Positions 1 to 4,281 of a stretch of 5,577 bases of DNA are shown here, piece by piece. Source of the stretch: Planktothrix sp. UBA8402 (GTDB lineage Bacteria > Cyanobacteriota > Cyanobacteriia > Cyanobacteriales > Microcoleaceae). Location: contig DMPJ01000263.1 of the NCBI GenBank assembly GCA_003456035.1, forward strand, positions 759 through 6,335, written 5' to 3'. The notes under the pieces are model-generated. The model was given only the letters and a program-made list of their open reading frames with translations. It ran no database searches and was not told where the DNA came from. Made by a program: the position numbers and the translations under genes. The stretch's first letter is position 1. The number at the start of each line of letters is the position of its first letter.

Positions 1-38
1 TCCTGTCCCCCCCTTCTTAAGGGGGGCTAGGGGGGATC
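1..38. repeat. Cyanobacterial C-run/G-run dispersed repeat (possibly cut by the window edge)
   Basis: A run of C followed by TTCTTAA and GGGGGG can fold into a perfect hairpin: C8-T15 pairs with A19-G26 around a 3-base loop. A second GGGGGG follows after CTA, and the unit ends in GATC. From memory, very similar units (C-run, TTAAG, two G-runs, GATC) are scattered through intergenic DNA of many filamentous cyanobacteria. It lies 12 bases past the end of the ycf34 gene, but no T-run follows the hairpin in that gene's direction, so it does not look like a standard terminator. Copy number cannot be judged from one window. Confidence 0.65.
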
Positions 39-50
39 AATTCCAACTAA

Positions 51-302
51 TTAAGTCGGAACTAATTCCCCTGGTCTTAATTTTGCCCATTTACCTTTTT
101 CTTCTTTAAAACTCAGACATCCAACTACATCCCATTCTATTTCAATATCATGGTCATTAGGGGTGCGAATATTGACATTAATAGTAGGTTCTGTCGGTTC
201 AAAAGTTGGATTTTCAGTCAAATGGGGTTCTTGATGCTGTATTTCTACCGCGTGGTAGGTGGCGCAGTCATCAACATAATAACAATTCACACAAATACAC
301 AT
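51..302 (-). CDS. ycf34: Ycf34 family iron-sulfur protein
   Basis: This 83-residue cytosolic protein matches Ycf34, a small family shared by cyanobacteria and some algal plastids. Its Synechocystis member is reported to bind an Fe-S cluster and to be needed for normal photosynthetic electron transport. The N-terminus carries the diagnostic cysteine cluster MCICVNC plus C13 (C2, C4, C7, C13), followed by the family stretch TYHAVE..HQEPHLTE. A further cysteine, C62, lies in DVVGCLSF. There is no signal peptide or membrane segment, and the length is normal for the family. The ATG is well supported: AGAGGA lies about 8 bases upstream on the minus strand and homologs begin at the same MCIC. It is transcribed divergently from the tRNA nucleotidyltransferase gene across about 110 bases, and its 3' end abuts the dispersed repeat at the window's left edge. 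The family call is firm; the precise role rests on family knowledge. Confidence 0.9.
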   Translation of the reverse strand: MCICVNCYYVDDCATYHAVEIQHQEPHLTENPTFEPTEPTINVNIRTPNDHDIEIEWDVVGCLSFKEEKGKWAKLRPGELVPT

Positions 303-337
303 AATTTTTTCCTCTGTGGATTGCCAAAGGTCAGAAC

Positions 338-365
338 ATTATCCATCCCTTTGATGTTAATTTAA
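338..365 (-). promoter_or_regulatory. Weak candidate promoter for ycf34
   Basis: On the minus strand, TTAAAT (plus-strand 360-365) and GATAAT (338-343) are separated by 16 bases and lie about 35 bases upstream of the ycf34 ATG. The -10 is good (5 of 6 to TATAAT); the -35 is poor. It is a pattern match only. Confidence 0.25.
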
Positions 366-413
366 CTTAGGTAGGCTTTGACCTGCTTAACTGTTTCGTT
401 GATTTTTGTTGCC

Positions 414-1658
414 ATGTCTGATACTTTAGCAGATGTCTTCTCTCCCGCCTGTTGGCCGTTTGAACTGAGTCAGTTACCTCAACCTGCTTATTTAGTCGGT
501 GGTGCAGTTCGAGATGGCTTAATTGGTCGCATCGTTGCCGATTTGGATTTAGATTTTATCCTGTTACAAGATGCGGTTAAAACAGCACGAACCCTTGCTC
601 AATATTATGGCGCTGGTTTTGTATTATTGGACGCTGAACGTCAAATTGCCCGGGTTGTATTTAAAAACATCACAGTTGACTTTGCTCAAGCCGAAGCCAA
701 TAGTTTAGAACAGGATTTACACCGACGGGATTTTACGGTAAATGCGATCGCTTTTGATCCATTTACAAAAACCTTTATTGATCCTAACAACGGTCAAGAA
801 GATTTACAACGGCGTCTAATTAAAATGATTTCTCCTGACAATTTGCAAGATGATCCTTTACGCTTATTAAGAGGATATCGTCAAGCTGCACAATTAGGAT
901 TTGAAATTGAGGCTCAAACAAAGGCTACAATTCAAGAATTTGCTCCGTTGTTAAGTCAGGTTGCGGTAGAACGAATTCGCACTGAATTAGTCTATTTATT
1001 AAATACGCAAGATGCAACATCTTTGATACAACAATGTTGGGAAGTGGGTTTAATTTCTCCTTGGTTTAAGAGTGCAAATCAACAGTTTCAGCAATTATCC
1101 CAAATGGATTTATCGGCAAAAAAATTAGGAGAAATTTACCCACAATTATCCCAAGAATTATCCCAAGGATTACGCGAAACCTTAAAAATATCCCGTTTAG
1201 GAATAGCAAAATTAACTTGCTTATTCAATCACAATCTAACCATTGCTGAAGCAGAATTATTAGAGTTAAAATTTAGTAAGGTAGAATTAAGAAGTGTTTT
1301 AGCAATTTTAAAAGGTTTATCTCAAATCAATCTATTGAAAACTAGAGATTTATCCTTACGAGAACAATATTTTTTATTCCAAGAGTTAGGGATATTATTT
1401 TCGAGTTTAATTGTTAGTGCGATGGCGGCTGGGTTTTCCCTAGATAGTCTTTCCCCTTTAATTAATCGTTATCTGAATCCTGATGATCCCGTCGCCCATC
1501 CGCAATTATTATTAACTGGAAACGAATTAATGGAAGCATTAAACCTCCGTCCGAGTCCTAAAATTGGAGAACTATTATTAGAGATTCAGTTAGGACAAAT
1601 TGAAGGGAAATTAACAACTATTGAAGAAGCGATCGCTTGGGCTCAACAATTATTATAA
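414..1658 (+). CDS. cca: Class II tRNA nucleotidyltransferase, probably CC-adding type
   Basis: The enzyme adds or repairs the 3' CCA end of tRNA from CTP and/or ATP in the cytoplasm. From ATG 414 it has 414 residues. The nucleotidyltransferase head has LVGGAVRD (27-34), the catalytic carboxylate cluster DLDLD (43-47), RRDFTVNAIAFDP (104-116), DPNNGQEDLQRRLI (123-136) and the nucleotide-selecting motif D version DDPLRLLR (146-153, DDxxR where EDxxR is usual). A helical tRNA-binding body follows, ending in LTGNELMEAL...GELLLEIQLGQI (367-396). Only about five residues separate VDFA (88-91) from SLEQDL (97-102), where CCA-adding enzymes carry a flexible loop of roughly 20. That deletion is typical of CC-adding enzymes, and Synechocystis is known to split CC- and A-addition between two proteins. 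An in-frame TTG at 378 would add 12 unconserved-looking residues (MTCLTVSLIFVA), so I prefer the ATG, although neither has a clear Shine-Dalgarno. Poly(A) polymerase is a less likely alternative. Confidence 0.9.
   Translation: MSDTLADVFSPACWPFELSQLPQPAYLVGGAVRDGLIGRIVADLDLDFILLQDAVKTARTLAQYYGAGFVLLDAERQIARVVFKNITVDFAQAEANSLEQDLHRRDFTVNAIAFDPFTKTFIDPNNGQEDLQRRLIKMISPDNLQDDPLRLLRGYRQAAQLGFEIEAQTKATIQEFAPLLSQVAVERIRTELVYLLNTQDATSLIQQCWEVGLISPWFKSANQQFQQLSQMDLSAKKLGEIYPQLSQELSQGLRETLKISRLGIAKLTCLFNHNLTIAEAELLELKFSKVELRSVLAILKGLSQINLLKTRDLSLREQYFLFQELGILFSSLIVSAMAAGFSLDSLSPLINRYLNPDDPVAHPQLLLTGNELMEALNLRPSPKIGELLLEIQLGQIEGKLTTIEEAIAWAQQLL
744..751. repeat. HIP1 octamer (GCGATCGC)
   Basis: This is the highly iterated palindrome of many cyanobacterial genomes. 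Here it sits inside the nucleotidyltransferase gene, where it codes for part of NAIA just after RRDFTV. It supports a cyanobacterial origin. Confidence 0.85.
1629..1636. repeat. HIP1 octamer (GCGATCGC)
   Basis: This is the second HIP1 site, near the 3' end of the nucleotidyltransferase gene (EAIAWAQQ). I found no HIP1 site between here and the right edge, including the deaminase pair and the visible part of ilvA. Confidence 0.85.
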
Positions 1659-1663
1659 TCAAT

Positions 1664-1730
1664 CCCGGTCGGGGCGGGTTCACAAAAATTGATAATATCC
1701 ATAAAAAATCTACCTAAACCCGCACCGATT
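1664..1730. repeat. Eroded palindromic intergenic repeat (MITE-like)
   Basis: CGGT (1666-1669) and GCGGGTT (1674-1680) on the left are complementary to AACCCGC (1717-1723) followed by ACCG (1724-1727) on the right. The left arm has a 4-base bulge (CGGG), and an AT-rich centre of about 36 bases separates the arms. From memory, elements with GGGGCGGGTTT...AAACCCGCCCC ends are widespread between genes in Oscillatoria/Microcystis-type genomes, and this looks like a degenerate copy. It starts 6 bases after the nucleotidyltransferase stop and could also fold in that gene's mRNA tail. The inverted repeat is visible; mobility is inferred. Confidence 0.5.
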
Positions 1731-1773
1731 TCCACTTAATTAATATGATCAAAAACAATTATAGAATAAAATT

Positions 1774-1797
1774 AAACCCGCTTGTGCGGGCTTTATT
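1774..1797. terminator. Bidirectional intrinsic terminator
   Basis: CCCGC (1777-1781) and GCGGG (1786-1790) form a perfect 5-bp GC stem around TTGT. It is flanked by AAA on the left and CTTTATT on the right. Read on the minus strand, the stem is followed by TTTAATTTTATT, a better T-tract. It lies between convergent genes: the nucleotidyltransferase on the left (plus) and the 298-residue gene on the right (minus). It probably ends both transcripts. It sits about 35 bases past the out-of-frame stop at 1832-1834, closer than to the in-frame stop at 1890. Confidence 0.7.
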
Positions 1798-1831
1798 GGT
1801 ATTGTTGCGGTTTCAACTTCTCAACAATTGA

Positions 1832-1900
1832 TTAACTCATTTCATCCGCATCCACCCATTCATTATAGGAGGAATCACAACCAATATAATCAACATAATA
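1832..1900 (-). pseudogene. Out-of-frame Tudor/chromo-barrel-like tail
   Basis: In the frame +1 to the neighbouring 298-residue gene, the minus strand reads YYVDYIGCDSSYNEWV followed by DADEMS and a TAA stop at 1832-1834. The pattern [YV]VxYxGxDSSxxEWV is the signature of the last strands of Tudor-knot/agenet/chromo-barrel small beta domains. This frame is closed upstream by a TGA at 1922-1924, and no start codon is well placed, so the segment cannot stand as a gene by itself. The in-frame residues just before the junction (ARKVILQAQDSV) could serve as the preceding strand (compare ...AKVLQAQD-x-YYV), and removing one base near 1899-1901 would join the two into a protein of about 317 residues. 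It is either a frameshifted C-terminal domain, a sequencing error, or the remnant of a separate gene. Confidence 0.6.
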
Positions 1901-2786
1901 CAGAATCTTGAGCTTGTAAAATCACTTTCCGCGCCACGGTTTGAATGCCAGTATGTTGATAATAATTCGTGCTTTGGTCAATAAAAGCTGCGACGAAATC
2001 TAAATTATCATCAGCAATTTGGATATAATTTCCCAAAGCATTAGAAATAGATTCCGGCGTGATTCCGGTTTTAGTCACCAAATTATTAATCCAACCCTGC
2101 ACCGCATCAAACCCTTGAGTAATAAAACCCAATTTATCCGATGTCGTACCACCGGGAATAAAATTACTCAAGGATGAAAACACCGGATTTTGTGTTAAAA
2201 TATTGGTATCAGCTTGAGCAATGGTTTGATGAATTTTGCTCAAAAAGTTAGGGCCTAAAGGCAACATCCCATCCAAACAAACTAAAGCCACCATCCGCAT
2301 TAAAGCGGCATCTTGATAATTATTATTCAGGGCGTTAACAAATGCTTGGGGGTTGGGTTGGGGAATGCCATTTAACTTACAAAAAGCAATAATCTCAACC
2401 GCAATTTTTAAGACTAAATCAAAGCTTTGGAGCACTTCAGGTTTAGGCGTAATATTGCTTAAAATAGAGAGAAAGCTGATTTTTTCTCCAATTTTATTGG
2501 CTAAAGCTGCCGTTCCGATTGCCACATCAGCCGTATCAATGGTTTGATAAAGTTGAACCGCAGACTGATAACCATATTTGGGATCATGATACAAGACAAC
2601 AGCCCGATCTCGAATTTTTTGGATCACCTGAGCATCGGTTTCTCCGGTAATACTACGGATACTATTTTCAAACCCGACTAAATTTGTCCACTGTCCGGGC
2701 ATTAAATAATCAATGGCATTCAACACTTTCACCGTAATATTATCGGTGGGAAGTTCATCAACCAACTGCACGATAGATTTATCCAT
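1890..2786 (-). CDS. Conserved cyanobacterial protein of unknown function, possibly frameshifted at its end
   Basis: I cannot name a function for this 298-residue protein. It looks soluble and mostly helical, with no signal peptide, no long membrane segment and no recognised catalytic motif. Notable stretches are ITGETDAQVIQKIRDRAV (46-63), YQTIDTADVAIGTAALANKI (80-99), a hydrophobic helix around VLKIAVEIIAFCKLNGIPQP (125-144), MRMVALVCLDGMLPLGP (163-179) and FIPGGTTSDKLGFI (209-222). From memory, similar ~300-residue proteins with GETD, AALANK and a C-terminal ..TG-Q--AR.. motif occur in other filamentous cyanobacteria, all uncharacterised. No strong Shine-Dalgarno precedes the ATG; a TATGAT about 36 bases upstream could be a -10 but lacks a -35. 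The stop comes just where a Tudor-like tail continues in the +1 frame to 1832, so the true product may be about 20 residues longer. It is 81 bases downstream of the 270-residue gene and may be transcribed separately. Confidence 0.75.
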   Translation of the reverse strand: MDKSIVQLVDELPTDNITVKVLNAIDYLMPGQWTNLVGFENSIRSITGETDAQVIQKIRDRAVVLYHDPKYGYQSAVQLYQTIDTADVAIGTAALANKIGEKISFLSILSNITPKPEVLQSFDLVLKIAVEIIAFCKLNGIPQPNPQAFVNALNNNYQDAALMRMVALVCLDGMLPLGPNFLSKIHQTIAQADTNILTQNPVFSSLSNFIPGGTTSDKLGFITQGFDAVQGWINNLVTKTGITPESISNALGNYIQIADDNLDFVAAFIDQSTNYYQHTGIQTVARKVILQAQDSVLC

Positions 2787-2867
2787 AAATCAAAGTTTCA
2801 ACTCTCTAAATTGTTCCCTATAATCATACGCCATTAAAATTTAAAATCATAATTTCTTTACCAAAAT

Positions 2868-3680
2868 TTAAAAAAGTTGATCAAATTTATATTTATTATC
2901 CGAATCTCGCAGAATATCAGAATTTTCTAAAAGCTTTGATTCTAACATTTTGCTAACTTCTTCCAAGCTCTTTTTTTGACGGATTGTAATTTGATCTTGA
3001 TTAACTAATCTATCTACTACATAGAAAGATTTGAGAGGTGATAAATTCCAACTTGCAGGAACAACCTCCAGCAGCCACCAATCAAATAAATCTCGTCTTC
3101 CCTCCGAACCCGGAAAAATTGCATAACCTTCTAAACAATCCTCTAAAATTTCTAGTAAGGCTTCTTTAGCTTGGTCATAGTCAAAAACACGAATTGCATT
3201 CTGAAAAACATCTATCGCTTCATAAATAACCTGAAAACTAACAACTTCTGGATAAGGCAAAGATTCATAGTGTTCTATAACTTTATTGTACCAATCATTA
3301 ATCAAATTATTTATATATTTTTTATCAATTGTGTTAATTTTGTAAAAATTGATTATCATTTCCTCCAAAGATTTTATAATATCTTTTGTTAAAGAATCAT
3401 TAGGATAATAGTATTGTAATGTAGGTTCTACCGCCAAAGTCAAAATTAATGTCATCCAGAGATAACGAAGATGACAAATTGTAGAATTACCAACTTTAAA
3501 CCCTTCTAATACTTGATTTAAAACATCAGAAAGTGGAACTGTACTATTAGCTTCAGGCTCATAAAGATCTGGATAATGTTCTTGTTGGATTTGAGCCATT
3601 AAATCTTGAAAATCATCAGTCATAGGATTGATGAAAGAGGTTTTGATCTGATGATTGAATTGGCTTAATCTTAATTTCAT
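2868..3680 (-). CDS. Candidate immunity protein for the adjacent deaminase
   Basis: I do not recognise a named family for this 270-residue protein. The sequence is acidic and mainly helical, with a segment at 71-90 (hydrophobic, WMTLILTLAV) that looks like a buried helix rather than a membrane anchor, and no signal peptide. The most motif-like part is 184-208, EGYAIFPGSEGRRDLF followed by DWWLLEVVP, rich in G, R, W and aromatics and likely to be the conserved core. The C-terminal ~45 residues are charged. The ATG is chosen because AAAGGAAG lies about 9 bases upstream; a later in-frame ATG (residue 20) lacks such a site. It follows the deaminase stop by 20 bases on the same strand, the toxin-then-immunity order of polymorphic toxin loci, so binding and inhibiting the deaminase is the likely job. 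That role is inferred from context. It could instead be an unrelated hypothetical protein. Confidence 0.6.
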   Translation of the reverse strand: MKLRLSQFNHQIKTSFINPMTDDFQDLMAQIQQEHYPDLYEPEANSTVPLSDVLNQVLEGFKVGNSTICHLRYLWMTLILTLAVEPTLQYYYPNDSLTKDIIKSLEEMIINFYKINTIDKKYINNLINDWYNKVIEHYESLPYPEVVSFQVIYEAIDVFQNAIRVFDYDQAKEALLEILEDCLEGYAIFPGSEGRRDLFDWWLLEVVPASWNLSPLKSFYVVDRLVNQDQITIRQKKSLEEVSKMLESKLLENSDILRDSDNKYKFDQLF

Positions 3681-3700
3681 GAAGATTCTTCCTTTAATGC

Positions 3701-4126
3701 TCAGGGTGGATAGGGTAATTCCCAGAAAAGTTGAACCGTGATATTAGGAAACTTATCCTTAAATTGATTTATAATAGACTTGCAACTTTCACAAGGTTGA
3801 AGTTCAGTGTAAAGATAGAGATTTCCTGATATTTTTAGATCAAAAAGCATTTCCAGTGTTTCTGCAATGATAGATAAAACTTTGTATTCAGCATCGGTAT
3901 TCATTAAACGTTGAGTACGAGAATCAATTTTCGGTTCAAATTGTCCTCCTTTTGACTTGGGTTTAGGTATCGAAATAGGACGCTCTTTTGATGTAGCTCC
4001 AGCACCAAAGGATACACCATTTTGGAGATGTACTTCAGCAACAGCAACATTTCCTTTACGAATCGGTTTTTTAATGTATGTTTCTCGAATGTACCTCGCA
4101 TCTTTTTGTAACTGCTCCTTATTCAG
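3701..4126 (-). CDS. Toxin-type nucleic-acid deaminase domain protein (CTG start or start-less cassette)
   Basis: The frame encodes a complete-looking bacterial toxin deaminase domain, a zinc-dependent fold of the cytidine/nucleic-acid deaminase superfamily that includes DddA-like toxins. Numbered from CTG 4126 (141 residues), GNVAVAEVHLQNG (25-37) forms the first strands. TDAEYKVL (77-84) holds the proton-shuttling E80, with D78 where His or Cys is usual. NLYLYTELQPCESC (102-115) supplies the PCxxC zinc ligands C112 and C115, and FPNITVQLF (126-134) is the next strand. The target base (probably cytosine or adenine in nucleic acid) cannot be told. The frame is open from 4138, just after an in-frame TAA, yet contains no ATG, GTG or TTG before ATG 3904. 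Starting at 3904 would leave 67 residues lacking the first strands. AAGGAG lies 8 bases before the CTG. There is no signal peptide, repeat or delivery domain, unlike full polymorphic toxins. A candidate immunity gene follows after 20 bases. Confidence 0.65.
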   Translation of the reverse strand: MNKEQLQKDARYIRETYIKKPIRKGNVAVAEVHLQNGVSFGAGATSKERPISIPKPKSKGGQFEPKIDSRTQRLMNTDAEYKVLSIIAETLEMLFDLKISGNLYLYTELQPCESCKSIINQFKDKFPNITVQLFWELPYPP

Positions 4127-4134
4127 ACGACTAA

Positions 4135-4140
4135 CTCCTT
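4135..4140 (-). promoter_or_regulatory. Shine-Dalgarno AAGGAG deciding the deaminase start
   Basis: On the minus strand, AAGGAG is followed by 8 bases and then CTG at 4126-4124, in frame with the deaminase. This is standard spacing for a start codon, and it overlaps the in-frame TAA (4141-4139) that closes the frame upstream. It is the best argument that CTG initiates translation. A second AAGGAG, around 4121, is 13 bases before an ATG in a different frame and is less convincing. Confidence 0.45.
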
Positions 4141-4185
4141 ATAGAACCTTTTTTGTGTTCTTATTAGTTAATCATATTAGCATTC

Positions 4186-4215
4186 ATAATAGATGGCTCT
4201 GACTAGGGATTACAA
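4186..4215 (-). promoter_or_regulatory. Candidate promoter for the deaminase pair
   Basis: On the minus strand, TTGTAA (plus-strand 4210-4215) and TATTAT (4186-4191) are 18 bases apart, close to sigma-70-type consensus. Transcription would start near 4179, giving a leader of about 50 bases before the AAGGAG/CTG. It would serve the deaminase and the 270-residue gene as one operon. It lies back to back with the ilvA promoter candidate. Confidence 0.4.
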
Positions 4216-4221
4216 CTTTTA

Positions 4222-4249
4222 TTGACGAATAACACCACCGATATATTAA
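4222..4249 (+). promoter_or_regulatory. Candidate ilvA promoter
   Basis: TTGACG (4222-4227, 5 of 6 to TTGACA) and TATTAA (4244-4249) are separated by 16 bases. They end 32 bases upstream of the ilvA ATG. A second AT-rich box, TTATAG, follows near 4252-4257. No Shine-Dalgarno is evident before the ATG, which is common in cyanobacteria. Confidence 0.45.
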
Positions 4250-4281
4250 GATTATAGTTCATTCTGCCAATTCCTAAACCC

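Noticed and set aside
1..38. C-run/G-run hairpin as the ycf34 terminator
   Set aside because: On the minus strand no T-run follows the stem, and the second G-run fits a dispersed repeat better.
150..365. 71-codon plus-strand open frame
   Set aside because: It is antisense to ycf34, whose cysteine cluster and family match are clear.
378..413. TTG start adding 12 residues to the tRNA nucleotidyltransferase
   Set aside because: The extension is hydrophobic and unlike the family, with no ribosome binding site. ATG 414 gives a normal N-terminus.
1867..1872. Perfect AGGAGG on the plus strand
   Set aside because: No start codon follows at a usable distance. It is the complement of serine codons in the out-of-frame Tudor-like tail.
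2353..2547. 64-codon plus-strand open frame
   Set aside because: It lies wholly antisense within the 298-residue gene, with no recognisable motif.
2836..2873. Two copies of AAAATTTAAAA 27 bases apart after the 270-residue gene
   Set aside because: The copies are low-complexity AT sequence, expected by chance here, with no convincing stem or T-tract to call a terminator.
3171..3392. 73-codon plus-strand open frame rich in N, F and I
   Set aside because: It is an AT-rich antisense shadow of the 270-residue gene.
3904..4101. 65-codon minus-strand open frame starting MRGTFEKHTL
   Set aside because: It overlaps the deaminase in another frame. The deaminase frame carries the recognisable GNVAVAEV...PCESC domain, so this one is a shadow.
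3957..4202. 81-codon plus-strand open frame
   Set aside because: It is antisense to the deaminase and its promoter region, with no family features and no start signal.
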